Positions 46,390 through 58,859 of a stretch of DNA of 64,000 nucleotides are shown here, in pieces; position 1 is the first letter of the stretch; the number at the start of each line of letters is the position of its first letter. This DNA comes from Sipunculus nudus. Lineage: Eukaryota; Annelida; Sipuncula; Golfingiida; Sipunculidae. The notes under the pieces were generated by a model, which was given only the letters and a program-made list of their open reading frames with translations, was not told the DNA's origin and searched no databases. The translations under genes and the position numbers were made by a program. The stretch lies in contig CM049313.1 of assembly GCA_026874595.1 (NCBI GenBank), positions 36,832,159-36,896,158 on the forward strand, in the 5' to 3' direction.

Positions 46390-47270
46390 TAAAAAACAGG
46401 TCAATGTAGGTGGCACCACGAAATCTGCAACTTCAATATGAGTCATGTGACCAACATTTGCACAACACTTGGTAATGCTAGCTTCTGTCATTACTGAGAT
46501 TACTATGTTCAAATTTGTGTAACTCCGCTAAAATTCATCAAATGCAAACCATTTGAACAAACTTGAGAGGGCTTGCCTCTGGGATCATTTCAGTCAAATA
46601 CTGAACAAGTTGGCTGGACCGTTTACAAGAAGAAGACTTTTAAAGGTTTTTCAGCTTTTTCCCTATTAAATCTAAGTAAATGCAGATAGCAAAAAAATAA
46701 GCTGAATCCCACAAAATTTGATATGTGACAGATTATTGCATAAAATCTGGGGATGGTAGCTCCTGTTATTCCTGAGAAAATATGGGTTAATGTACAGATG
46801 ACCAATGACCCCCATACAAAAATGGTCAATGCAGATGGCGCCACTAATACCTGAATTTCATATATGACTCATGTGACCAACACTTGCATAAAATTTGGGG
46901 ATGATAGCTCTGGCTGTTTCTGAGATTGTCATTTTAGTATGCTTTTTTGGACAGATGGCTAAGTTCAACTTCCTGTAACTCGGCCAAAATTCACAGATTT
47001 ATAACCATTAAAACAAACCTGAGAGAGATGGTATAAAAGACTATTTCTGAGAAATATTGAACAATTTGGCTAGACTGTTTTGGAGGAGATAATTTTAAAT
47101 TTTTTTTTAGCTTTTTCTCTATAAAATCTAAGAAAATGCAGTTTTTCAGATAACTAATTTTTTTCATTAAATTTCATGTTGCTAGCTCCAGTCGTTTTTG
47201 AAATAGTATGGGTTAACATACAGACGACGGACGCTGCCACATCATTGCATTAGCTCACAGGTTTGCTAAA
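46390..47270 (+). repeat. Right module, first occurrence in copy 2
   Basis: It carries GTAGGTGGCACCACG (46408), GCAGATGGCGCCACT (46832), the AACTCGGCCAAAATTCA words and an end resembling copy 1 (GACGACGGACGCTGCC then TAGCTCACAGGTTTGCT). The minus-strand frame at 46623-46844 is accidental. Confidence 0.8.
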
Positions 47271-47639
47271 ATTTACTACAGATGCATACTGAATGCAAAA
47301 TTATAATACAGATACATCTCACTGATGGCAAAATCTTGAATTAAGTTGAGTACGGAAACCAGTTATTTATAATCCATGTAAAGCCATCTTTATATACCCA
47401 AAGAGAGCTGTATATCTGTGATTGTAAACATTGCCAGGCATGAGGAATATATAAAATCATAAATCTACATTTTTTAAAAGCTTTTAAAAAACATTCTTGT
47501 CAATATTAACCATAGATAACCTGAAATCTAAATGTCTAGAGGCATGATGATGTAACAAATGCTGATAAACTGGTGCTAGGCTAGATGTATCTGCTTCACA
47601 CAGTTAACATATATATGGTAAAATCACTCAATTCAATCT

Positions 47640-48100
47640 TTATAATTCAGCCAAAATTCATTCTTTGGAACCATAAAAGACAGTTATTAAAATAATTATT
47701 CAGGAGATTTTTCTTGTAAAATATTAAACAAATTGGCCACAGTGGCGTCAGTCAAAAAACGTTTTGCAGGTTTTTAACTCATATGGGAAAATACAGCAAA
47801 ATGGCTAAGTTCAGCTTCCCATAACTCAGCCAAAAATTTCTGAACCAAAACCATTTGAACAAACTTGAATAATCAACATCTAAGGATAATTAATGTGTGA
47901 GGTTTAAGATTTTGGCCCAGTGGTTCTTGAGAAGATCTTTGTAGCCACTGAGCTAAAATGGCCTGTTATGGCATATGAATAAATTCAGATTCCCATAATT
48001 CAGCCAAAAGTCACTGAACTGAGACCATGTGAACAAACATCAGGAAGCACTACCCAAGGATCATTTCTGTGTGATATTAAACAATTTGGCTGTATGGTTT
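47640..48100 (+). repeat. 176-bp tandem units of the right-module family
   Basis: AATTCAGCCAAAATTCATT (about 47645), AACTCAGCCAAAAATTTCT (about 47823) and AATTCAGCCAAAAGTCACT (about 47998) are spaced by about 176 bp. Each is followed by an ACCAT..GAACAAAC stretch and a GAGAAGA word. The same words, at wider spacing, make up the flanking right modules. Confidence 0.8.
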
Positions 48101-48119
48101 CAGAGAAGAAGTTTTTTGT

Positions 48120-48660
48120 AGCCCTCAGTGTGATACGGGCACTGATGACACCTGTACAAAAAGGCCGATGCAGGTGGCGCCACCAATACCTCAATTTAAG
48201 ATATGACTCATGTGACCAACATTGGCACAAAATTTGGTGATGATACTCCAGCTATTTCTGAGATTGTAATTTTAGTATGCTATTTTGGACAAATGACTAA
48301 GTTCAACTTCCTGTAACTCGGCCAAAAATCACTGAACTTAAAGCATTCGAACAAACTTGAGAGAGATTGTTTCAGGAATCATTTCTGTGAAATATTGGAC
48401 AATTCATCTGAACAGTTTCGGAGAAGAAGATTTTTTCAAGCTTTTTTTAGCTTTTTCCCTATATAATCTAAGAAAATGCAGTTAGCCAAAAAATAGGCAA
48501 AATCGGACAGAGTTTTTTAGATGACTAATTTTTTGCATAAGATTTTGTGATGCTAACTCTTGCAGTTTTCAAGATAGTAGGGTTAATGTACAGACGATGG
48601 ATGACAGACGACGGATGACGCCACACCATTGCATAAGCTCACAGGTTCACTAAAAAACAA
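48120..48660 (+). repeat. Right module, terminal occurrence in copy 2
   Basis: It runs from GCAGGTGGCGCCACCAATAC (about 48170) to GCATAAGCTCACAGGTTCAC. It has the closest match in the window to 16620-17116. Its GACGATGGATGACAGACGAC tail is the same type as those ending the other non-autonomous elements. Confidence 0.85.
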
Positions 48661-49109
48661 TATGAAATGCTGGCTATTTAAATGAATAACAAACGTGTTT
48701 CACCCAAATCCCAGTGTTCAAGCTGGACAAAGGAGCTTTTGGTTTTGGCCATACTGAATACCTTTAATTAATTTTTAAAAGCAATAAGGATCCTGAAGGA
48801 ACTGAGGTATGTTTTTTGCTAAAAGTATCAATGCTGTTCCTAGATAAATGTGTTATTTAATAAAAATATTTGTTCTCACTATGCTTGCTATCAAAATTAA
48901 TTTCAAATTGAATCAAGAGAACTGAGGAAAGAATTTTAAATGGCTGACATTTAGTATTCTTTGAACATCCAAAAAATAGAATTGTGTATGCACTCTGCCA
49001 AATGCATGTCTGGAGATTCAGAATGACATGTGAACCTTTTAAAATATTTAATATATACCCAAGGTCAAGTTCCCAGATGATCATATTCTATCAGTCCACA
49101 AGATATCCT
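48661..49109. other. Unique AT-rich sequence, no feature seen
   Basis: Short frames on both strands (48857-49084 minus, 48984-49250 plus) have no recognisable content; the plus one runs into the next array. Confidence 0.45.
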
Positions 49110-50155
49110 TTGGTTTTTCAGGAGACCTCATGTTCGGTTTTTCCAAAGATTTTCAGGACTTCCTCCCCTGGTTTTATAGAAGATATTAGTATGGTGATCT
49201 CTACAGGAGGACTAGGACATTCTCTTCCTCTACAAGGGAAATTTGTTTGACTTTCTACAGACTGATCAGAATTTCCTCTGCTGGTTTTATAGAAGATATT
49301 TGTATGGTGATCTCTATAGGCAGACAAGGACATTCTCTTCCTCTACAAGGGAAATTTGTTTGACTTTCTACAGACTGATCAGGACTTCCTCCTCTGGTTT
49401 TATAGAAGATATTTGTATGGTGATCTCTATAGGCAGACTAAGACATTCTCTTCCTCTACAAGGGAAATTTGTTTGACTTTCTACAGACTGATCAGTACTT
49501 CCTCTGCTAGTTTTATTGAAGATATTTGTATTGTGATCTCTATAGGCAGACTAGGACATTCTCTTCCTCTACAAGGGAAATTTGTTTGACTTTCTACAGA
49601 CTGATCAGGACTTCCTCCTCTGGTTTTATAGAAGATATTTGTATGGTGATCTCTATAGGCACACTAGGACATTCTCTTCCTCTACAAGGGAAATTTGTTT
49701 GACTTTCTGCAGACTGATCAGGACTTCTTCCTCTGGTTTTATAGAAGATATTTGTATGGTGATCTCTATAGGCAAACTAGGACATTCTCTTCCTCTACAA
49801 GGGAAATTTGTTTGACTTTCTGCAGACTGATCAGGGTTCTTCCTCTGGTTTTATAGAAGATATTTGTATGGTGATCTCTATAGGCAGACTAGGACATTCT
49901 CTTCCTCTACAAGGTAAATTTGTTCGACTTTCTACAGACTGATCAGTACTTCCTCTGCTAGTTTTATAGAAGATATTTGTATGGTGATCTCTATAGGCAG
50001 ACTAGGACATTCTCTTCCTCTTACAAGGGAAATTTAGTTGACTTTCTACAGACTGATCAGAACTTCCTTTGCTGGCTTTATAGAAGATATTTGTATGGTG
50101 ATCTCTATAGGCAGACTAGGACATTCTCTTCCTCTACAAGGGAAATTTGTTTGAC
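49110..50155 (+). repeat. 113-bp minisatellite (dimer of about 56 bp), 9 copies
   Basis: The unit includes GAAATTTGTTTGACTTTCTA, CAGACTGATCAGGACTTCCT, GGTTTTATAGAAGATATTTG and TCTCTATAGGCAGACTAGGA. It is stop-free in one frame for most of each 113-bp turn. Since 113 is not a multiple of three, near-identical 77-codon frames restart every 113 bp (49243, 49356, 49582). These are repeat products and not genes. The array is continuous with the 225-bp and monomeric blocks to its right. Confidence 0.97.
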
Positions 50156-50605
50156 TACTATGGGTCCTCTGGGACTTCCTCTGTTTTCACCATACCTATA
50201 CTTAGTTCTCTACAGGACATCAGTGACTTCTTCTGATGGTGATTTTCCCCTCTGGTTTCCAAGGAAGTCTTTCCTTCTGTTTCTACATGTCCTGAAGGAC
50301 CTCTTCCTCTGGTTCCTGAGGAGACCTTTGTTTTGCCTACTGTAGGACCTCCTATGAGTTTTCTAGCAGGTATTTTGGCTTACTATGGGTCCTCTGGGAC
50401 TTCCTCTGTTTTCACCATACCTCTACTTAGTTCTCTACAGGCCCTCTGTGACTTCTTCTGATGGTGATTTTCCCCTCTGGTTTCCAAGGAAGTCTTTGTT
50501 TCCGTTTCTACATGTCCTGAAGGACCTCTTCCTCTGGTTCTTAAGGAGACCTTTGTTTGGCCTTTACAGATCCTTTGGGAATTATTCTGCTGTTTATGAT
50601 TAACT
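50156..50605 (+). repeat. 225-bp tandem duplication (tetramer of about 56 bp)
   Basis: TGGGTCCTCTGGGACTTCCT at 50161 recurs at 50386. Both copies continue with CTACATGTCCTGAAGGACCT and end near TTTGTTT(G)GCC. Internally each is four diverged monomers with the theme GGACTTCCTC..TGGTTTCC. Frames at 49977-50345 and 50385-50603 are read-throughs. Confidence 0.93.
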
Positions 50606-50995
50606 GGACCTCCATGACTATCTTATTTACCTAGATCTTTGTTTGACCTTCTTCAGGAAATAAAGGAATGCTGTTACTGCTTTTAAAGGTTTCCTCTGTG
50701 TATCTCTACTGGTACATGACACCTGCCTGTTGAATTCCAGGAGATCTTTATTTGCTTCTCAGTCCTTGATGCTTTCCTCCTCTGGTTTTCCAGAAAACAT
50801 TTCTTATACCTTCTTCTGGTCCTCAAGGCTCTTCCCCTCTAATTTCCAAGGAGTCCATTGTTTAACCTTCCATGGAACATCTTTGACTTTCCCAGATGGT
50901 TTTCCAAGAGTACCTTTGTTTGGTAATCTTGGTATTCTCCTCCAGGACTGCTTGATCTAGTTTCCCAGAAGCCTTCTATAGGTCCTCTGGGCCTA
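50606..50995 (+). repeat. Diverged about 56-bp monomers flanking the array
   Basis: Single monomers with the same theme (CTCTGGTTTTCCAGAAAACA, CTCTAATTTCCAAGGAGTCC, CAGATGGTTTTCCAAGAGTA, CTAGTTTCCCAGAAGCC) follow one another with roughly 55-65 bp spacing and no higher order. They represent the ancestral state of the 113- and 225-bp arrays. Confidence 0.8.
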
Positions 50996-51505
50996 CATCA
51001 ATTCCTAAATTACTGCAGATTGCTGACCATTTAAGCTATACATGTGATATACAAATAATTGTATTTTATAATTCTATTCTGAACTAAGATTATCATTAAA
51101 GATCAGTAAATTTCCCATGATTTTTCAACATTATCATGATCTTGTTTAAAACATAGCGGAATTTAATACATAAGTTCCCATGTTTGATTCACAAGAGAGT
51201 ATGTTTATTTGTCTCATGAAATAGGGCCTTGCTGAAATAAAATAAGATAACAGGATTAATAACATCCAGGCAGACACCAATAATTTTGTTCTTTTATTAA
51301 CAATCATATTGGTGTCTGTGAGTATGTATTAAAGAATTTTTTCCACACCTGAGAACTGATCTGGATGCATAGTCAAATTGAACCTACTCCTGCTGACTGC
51401 CTGGTTTCTGAACTATGATTTACATTTATTAACAAGATACAAACTAAGTCTGTTATGATGACATGATATACTGACAAACAGATCAATGCACCAGAATCAA
51501 AATGA
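50996..51505. other. Unique AT-rich sequence, no feature seen
   Basis: Spacer between two arrays, with no open frame or repeat. Confidence 0.5.
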
Positions 51506-52325
51506 AACTGGTTGAGCCCTTATAGGTACCAATCATCTCTGAAGTACGTTGTTTTTGAGTTATCGCACACAAAAGAAAATCAGTGATTGGGCTGTGGCAG
51601 CCATATTGGAATTCCGACAGGTGTAATCAATAGGTCTACAGCCCTCATATGTTTCAATCATCCCTGTGAATCTGGGAAAGCTGAATTATGTTGTTGTTGA
51701 GTTATCACGCGCAAAAGAAAATCAGCGATTAAGCTGGGGTGGCCATATTGGAATTCTGACAGGTCTGTAATTCAAACGGTCTGGAGGCCTCATATGCACC
51801 AATCATCCCTGTGAATTTGGGAAAGCTGAAGTATGTTCTTGTTGAGTTATCACGCACAAAAGAAAATCTGTGATTGGGCTGAGGCAGCCATATTGGAATT
51901 CCGACAGGTGTTTAATTCAATAGGTCTGGAGCCCGCATATGCACTAATCATCCCTGTGAATTGGGGAAAGCTGAAGTATGTTGTTGTTGAGTCATAGCGC
52001 GCAAAAGAAAATCAGTGATTTGGCTGTGGCGGCCATATTGGAATTCCGACAGGTGTTTAATTCAATAGGTCTGGAGCCCTAATATGCACCAATCATCCCT
52101 GTGAATTTTGGGAAAGCTGAAGTATGTTGTTGTTGAGTTATCATGCACAAAAGAAAATCAGCGATTGGGCTGTGGTTGCCATATTTGAATTCCAACAGGT
52201 CTGTAATTCAATAGGTCTGGAGCCCTCATATATACCAAAGAAAGTGTCACTGACGGAATGATGGAAGTACGGACTGACACGGTGATCACTAAAGGGCACC
52301 TCTTGTCAAGCGGGGCCCCTTACAA
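51506..52325 (+). mobile_element. About 145-bp tandem repeat ending in a TE-like tail
   Basis: Five units are marked by GCCATATTGGAATTCCGACA (about 51600, 51745, 51890, 52035, 52178) with AAGCTGAAGTATGTTGTTGT and CACAAAAGAAAATCAG words. After the last unit a tail (GACGGAATGATGGAAGTACG) leads into AAGGGCACC..GGGGCCCCTT, a possible hairpin at about 52293-52322. A tandem core followed by a polar tail and a hairpin suggests a non-autonomous element of the Helitron-related kind seen in bivalves. No ORF. Confidence 0.6.
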
Positions 52326-52344
52326 AAAATAAAACTACAGTATA

Positions 52345-53935
52345 CATAATTGAGTAAAACTTCACCTGACAACCACCCCTATTTAGCTACTACCTCAAAT
52401 AACGACCAGGTGTTCATGGGACATGGAACTACTTTGAGTGGTTTCCCACCTTACACACATCATTTAGTCCCTACAAAACACACAATTCCTTACTTTGAGT
52501 GGTTTCCGATCTTAAATGCATCATTAATTCTTTACAAAACACATAGTTCCTTACTTTGAGTGGTTTCTGACCTTAAATGCAACATTAATTCTTTACAAAA
52601 CACATAATTCCTTACTTTGAGTGGTTTCAAACCTTACATGCATCATTTAGTCCCTACAAAACACACAATTCCTTACTTTTGAGTGATTTACCAACATAAA
52701 TACATCATTTAGTCCCTACAAATCACACAATTCTTACTTGAGTGGTTTTCCACCTTAAACACATCATTATATGTCCATACAAAACACATAATTCTTTACT
52801 TTGAGTGGTTTTTCACCCTCAATACAACTTTTAGTCCCTAAAAAACATTATTCCTTACATTGCGTGGTTTCCCACCTTAAATGCATCATTTGGTCCCTAC
52901 AAAACACATTATTCCCTACTTTGAGTGGTTTTCCACCTTAAATTCATCATTTAGTCTCTACAAAACACATAATTCTTTACTTTGAGAGGTATGTTTTCTA
53001 CCCTAAATACATTATTTAGTCCCTACAAAACACATAATTCCTTACTTTGTGTGGTTTCCAACCTTAAATACTTCATGTAATTAGTCCCTAGAAAACACAT
53101 AATTCATTACTTTGAGTGTTTTCCACCTTTATTACATCATTATGTCCCGTCAAAACACATAATTCCTTACTTTGATAGTTTTCAATATTCAATACATCAT
53201 TTATTCCCTACAAAACACATAATTCCTTGCTCTGAGTGGTTTCCAACCTTAATCACATCTTTTAGTCCCTACAAAATACATTATTCCTTGGTTTGAGTGG
53301 TTTTCCACCTTAAATACATCATTTAGTCCCTACAAAACACATAATTCCTTACTTCTAGTGTTTTCCGCCTTAAATACCTCATTTAGTCCCTACAAAACAC
53401 ATAATTCCTTACTTTGAGTGGTTTTCACCTTAAATACATCATTTAGTCCCTACAAAACACATAATTCCTTACTTGGAGCGTTTTCCACCATTAATACATC
53501 ATTTAGTCCCTACAAAACACAAAACCCTTACTTTGAGTGGTTCCCAACCTTTAGTTTCAAACCTTAAACACATCATTTGGTCCCTACAAAACACATTTTT
53601 CCCTACTCTGAGTGGTTTCCCATCTTAAATGCATCATTTAGTCCCTACAAAACACATAATTCCTTACTTTGAGTAGTTTCTAACCTTAAACACATCATTT
53701 GGTCCCTACAAAACACATTATTCCCTACTTTGAGTGGTTTCCGACATTTAATACATCATTTAGTCCCTACAAAATCTAATATTCCTTGCTTTGAGTGGTT
53801 TTTAACCTTGAATACATCATTTAGTCTCTACAAAACACATAATTCCTTACTTTGAGTGGTTTCACACCTTAAATACATCATTTAGTCCCTACAAAACACA
53901 TAATTCCTTACTTTGAGTGGTTTCAATTAGTTGTT
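52345..53935 (+). repeat. About 60-bp minisatellite, about 26 copies
   Basis: The consensus is ACCTTAAATACATCATTTAG, TCCCTACAAAACACATAATT, CCTTACTTTGAGTGGTTTCC. Units vary at single bases and small indels. One junction near 53540 is rearranged (two partial GGTT..CAACCTT segments). Confidence 0.96.
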
Positions 53936-56900
53936 TAGAATTTTCAATTGCTCTTACATACACTGTCTACCTAATGACAATAAGTGTCAGTTGAAGTGTT
54001 ATATATCACCACACACCCGGTAGGCCTATTCAGGGGTGGATCCAGGGGTAGTGCCAATAAATAAATGTAAAAAGAAATATTGGTACATGTCTAATTGAGA
54101 CAACATCCGCCTGAAAATGTATATTTTATTTCAACTTTTAGAATAAAAAAATGAGCCAATATTCCTCATCTCTTTTAATATATCCAATCCCCAACTCTGA
54201 TAAAAGGCCCAGTTAAGGGGGTTTATCAGCTAGTGTCATATAATCAAGAGCTTTTTCACCCAGCTAGTGTGACTGGTGGAAATAACTGAATACCTGGAAA
54301 AGTGACTGGAAGCTAAATAAGTCTAGACTCCACCAGACACCAGGTTTAGGGCCATTTTCACTCTCTCTTTAATGGGAAATAAATGTTTGTCCTTGGCAGA
54401 TGTTTGATCTCTACTGAATGCCCTCTAGTTAACACATGCACCTTACTCTTAATTCTGCTCTAGTCACTTACCTTTAAGATAATTAAAGGTCATAAACTGA
54501 GCAGAAATAGAGCTCAAGTCTTTTATAACTGATCAAAAATAAATTGAAGCAAGAAATGCAACATTGTTCTCATTTCTCCTAATGGCAGATACATGAGTCT
54601 CAGGTCACCTGGCGGGGGTGGCATTATGAGGTAATTATTGTCAACAGGAGGGAAGATGTACTCTAAGGTGACAATATAAACATAGTACCAGCATGTATAA
54701 GAACCTCAACTCATCACAGTGCTTGGGTGTACTCTAGGTTGAGATGTCCTTGAGCTCCATATGAAGACAAACAGGGTTAAGTAATTGCTGCATCAAATGA
54801 ATATTTACAATGTGACTTGAACTGTCCTTGTGTAACTGATAGGCTCCAGTACTCTAAATGGTGTGTCACAACCTGGTTTGAAGCAGCAGCTAAATGCAAT
54901 GTTGCATGACTTAGGTTTTCTTAATGTACTGGTAGGCTTGACCTTTCCTTTGTCCTAGAAGGAAGCGCGTGGGGACAATCTTCCAAACACCTTAGTTATC
55001 ATTTAACTTTAATTATCCTAATGATACAGAAAATATGTAGACAATGGCCTAATATTTTTAATAAGAAACATGCAACTTTTTATTTATTTTAGTGAACCAA
55101 TGAATATTATTTGTTATGGTGAGAATATGTTTTTTTATATCAATTAGATATGGCAACCCATAGAATACTTATATGTCATAATTCTTGCCACTGTTAGACA
55201 CAATAGTTCCTCTGGACAAGGAGCTTGATTTACATGAAATGTTACATCATTGTCACATTGATGTTACAGACCTAGTCTCTTGTGTCTATGTATGCCTAAA
55301 TTTTAAAAAAAGAACATTTGGGACAATTCATTGTGATAAACAACAGGTGTTGCTGTAATTTTACTAAAACAATACAATTTCCAATCCAGAGCAAAGGAAT
55401 TATTGCACTAACACTAGTAGGGGGCATGGATATGTAATGAAATTAAAGTTTTAAAAAATGCATTTTTTTGCAAATCACTAAAAACCCTACCCTCATGGTT
55501 CACACGGTCTTTGAATAAGATTCATGTAAGTGTGTGGCATTGAATGCTGTGTTTTTATAAACCATTCTTTATTACAAGTTTTCTACAGGGTAGGCTTGGA
55601 ATAATCTTTTTGACCATTTTCTTGCACAGAATAAGTCTCTGCATGCAAAATTTGAAGTTTTCCCATATCATTATAATTGCTTCACTGAAAGGTTCTTGAT
55701 CAGTAGCTGCAGATCTATAAGCTATACAGTGCTATTAAAATTATGTTCATGCACACCTTGTCATTCGTCCCCATTAAATCCCGCCATAACTCCACAGATA
55801 ATGACTGGATTTGTTACAGATACCAAACAGGAAATGGTGATATAGAAGAGACTATACACATAATGTGTCCTTCAGTTATACAAAAAAGTCCTGAGATAAA
55901 AATACAGCCGTAAGACTAAAAGAAATTCATAAAATCATTCCTAATTTACAAACAAGCCACTGATTTCATCTTTAATTCAATTACTGCAGCACCTAGGGAA
56001 ATAAAAGTATTCACGTGACTATCATAAATTGTTTTTATTTTCAAATTTCCACTACAAGCAAACTGCATGAATCTGTCACTCATCTCCACAGTATATAATT
56101 ATTTTAAAAAATTGAAGTTCATTTTTGTGCTATTTAAGTTCTATAAACTGAAATTTATCCATAAATGCTGAGAAATATAAAAACTGTTATAGACATTTAT
56201 TAAAGAACTGTTATACTTGGAAAAACATTATTTTTAAACTTATAAGAAGACATCACTGGTTATTCTGTACCCTCCCCATTAAAAATACTGGAAAGATTTT
56301 TTTTTAACTTCTTTATACTTTGAGAAACAAGAAATAAGAAATACTGCCATCTTGCCTAGAAAATACAAAGATTTTTGATCCAGTTCTTGGAATACTGCAT
56401 ATGATCAACACAAAATTTAGTCAATTTTATGCATTTTAAGAAGTCTTTTGTGCCAATTGACACAAATTAGCAAATTACCAATGACCTGGTCTTCATTTAT
56501 TAAAAAAAACATGGGACCCATGGGTCATGGCGCTCAGCTGAAGTTTGAAATTTTTGCAAATGCAATATATGCAAAATATTCTATTGTGATGTTTCAATAT
56601 ATACAAGCATAGAGGTGCTAAGAGAAAAGGGGCCCTCCTACTTGGTTATAGTAGAGTTCTAAATATATGATTGCAAAACTAATACTCTGACAAGACTGTC
56701 ATGAAGAAAAACAGTAAGTTTTGAGATACTGTGATGCATATAAAAAAATTGACAGATGGACAGGCATGCAAGTGGACAGAATGGACTAATACCTTATTTC
56801 ACTTTCAAGGGAATAATGCATTTATGTTTATATTAAAGCCTATTTTTTTAGCATATCAACTTTTCCATTAACAGTTTTTATCAGATTCATTTTTTTTTAT

Positions 56901-57204
56901 TTACAAGTTTTATGAATTTGTAAAAAAAAAATTTTTAAATAAATGTTAAATACCAGAATTTTAAGTTGTAATCATTATTTATCCAGAATGTAGGGTCATA
57001 TTATGCATACATATATATTTTATTATTTTTAAATCACAAATGTTTAAACTAAGTTTTAAAGTAAATGATGCAACAACATGCATGGCATCTTCAAGATTAC
57101 TCCTTGAATCATTATTTAAAAGTTTTGTACATTGGATTTTTCAGTACATGCTCAATTTTATTCACTGAAATAAAAGATTCAGTAAATTTGATAAAACTAG
57201 ATGT
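53936..57204. other. Unique AT-rich sequence; small TE-like relic near 56515-56790
   Basis: No coding or tandem feature in 53936-56500. At 56515-56790 a block starts ATGGGACCCATGGGTCATGG and ends GACAGATGGACAGGCATGCA, the tail type of the other non-autonomous elements. It is probably a short decayed relative. The open frame at 57065-57256 is accidental and overlaps the next element. Confidence 0.35.
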
Positions 57205-58060
57205 ATCGGAACGACACGAATGCCCCCGCCTGGGACAAATAAGAAACATTTGTTAAATTTTTTAAAATTGTTTAAGTCAGGAGGTGTCGTATGGTCAAAA
57301 GTAGGTCAATAGGGACAAAACGCGAACTCGATCTGTAACCGGTCATTATCTGCCCACACATAAAAAATCAGGGTGGTATCTGCAGGCATTGCGGAAAAAA
57401 AAGTCCTTACATATGCATTTGTTATGAAAATTTCTATTTTTCATGAAACTTTCTATGTTCAGGAGCAGTCAAATGGTCAAAAGTAGGTCAACTGGGACAA
57501 AACAAGAATTTGATCTATAGATGGTCATTATCTGCCCACACACCAAAAATCAGGCCCGTATCTGTAATCATTGCGAAAAGAAGTCTGTACATGTGCACTT
57601 GTCATGAAATTTTCTATGTTAGGGCACCGTAAAATTGTCAAAAGTAGGTCAACTGGGACAAAACATGAACTCGATCTGTAACTAGTCATTACCTGCCCAC
57701 GCACCAAAAATTAGGCCAATATCTGTAACTGGTCAATATCTGCCCACACACCAAAAATCAGGCCAATATCTGCCGGCATTGCGAAATAAAGTCTGTACAT
57801 GTGTATTTGTCATGAAATTTATATTTTTCATGAAATTTTCTAAGTTTAGGAGCCGTCAAACGGTCAAAAGTAGGTCAACCGGGACGAAAAGCGAACTCGA
57901 TCTGTAACTGGTCATTATCTGCCCACACACCAAAAAATCAGGCCAATATCTGCAGGCATTGGGAAAAAAATCCGTACAACTGTTTGATTTCGGAATGACG
58001 GAAGGACGGACATGGGTAAAACTTTATGCCCGGGCCACTTTGTGGCGGGGGCATAATAAA
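57205..58060 (+). mobile_element. Non-autonomous element with GGCGGGGGCA ends and tandem core
   Basis: The left end contains TGCCCCCGCC (about 57221-57230). The right end has its complement GGCGGGGGCA (about 58044-58053). The right end also folds on itself: TGCCCGGGCCAC and GTGGCGGGGGCA flank a 3-base loop. The core (57280-57975) is a tandem repeat with GGTCAAAAGTAGGTCAA at about 57292, 57476, 57636 and 57862. A GACGGAAGGACGGACATGGG tail precedes the hairpin. No ORF. The order of terminal word, 160-180 bp tandem core, polar tail and hairpin resembles Helitron2-type non-autonomous elements (pearl-like in bivalves); the class assignment is inference. Confidence 0.7.
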
Positions 58061-58859
58061 AACATCTTATCAAATAAAGTATACACACTGTTAGTTGAAT
58101 GAGGGACAAACAACATCATTGTGCTAATTACTATCTATAATTTTTTACTGGAATTAATAGTCTATTTCACACCTGGTAAAGTTTTTACTCTTCTGAAGTA
58201 AAGAATTACTTATCTGATAAACATCCACACTTTCATAGCAATACACAAGTCTGTGAACACAATAAAATGTGCACTTTAATCATTTTAACCCTGGTGATAC
58301 AATACAAAATCTAAAATGCAGTACAGCCTAGAATAAGAATGAATCAAATACAGAAAATTATAATATTCATCTAATTTATGCACCAGCTGGGGATGCGGGG
58401 ATGGGGGGGGGGGGTGCCAGGCAGAGGGGAAGCCTGCTAGTAGTGGCCAAGCTGAGCCAAGGCAAGCTGCCTGGAGAGGGTTACATAACACAAGTGAAGG
58501 CTTTACTACTAGGTGGGTTAGATGTAAACAACACTTGATATGGTGTATGAAAACTTGAATAAAAAGCATCTCTTTTCAATCAACTCCTTTATAATATATG
58601 ATTTTTAAACGATTAAATCCTTATGTATATATGCTGTGAAAATTAAATCAACAGTGCTTACAGGGAAAAAAGTACCATAGCAAAAGTTGGACAAAATTTA
58701 AGGTATCTAATAACTTAAAAAATTTGCAAATTCAGATCAATTTTAGGGTAAACAGTTGAATCTTGTTTAATAAAGTTATATCCCTGAAAAAAAGTCTCCA
58801 GCTTCAGCAATTCTCATGTTAAGTGAGTAAATATATTTCCTAATTAAAAAATAAATTGC
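58061..58859. other. Unique AT-rich sequence with a G12 run
   Basis: G12 lies at 58403-58414 within a GC-rich patch (58380-58490) that gives a 94-codon proline-rich minus frame (58285-58569) of no evident meaning. Confidence 0.45.

Larger units (their letters stand above)
44010..48660 (+). mobile_element. Composite GGTGGCGCCACC repeat element, copy 2, nested
   Basis: It begins with the same palindrome as copy 1 (GGCCTACAGGCCT, 44010-44022, then CATGCGAA) and ends GCATAAGCTCACAGGTTC near 48650. It is longer than copy 1 because an insertion lies in its left core, and its right module appears at least twice (46390-47270 and 48120-48655) with a 176-bp tandem block between. No coding capacity is seen. 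Copy 1 helps define which parts belong together. The class is uncertain. Confidence 0.6.

Noticed and set aside
49243-50345. Serial near-identical 77-codon frames, resembling a tandem gene family
   Set aside because: They start every 113 bp exactly, overlap one another and are explained by the 113-bp unit length not being a multiple of three.
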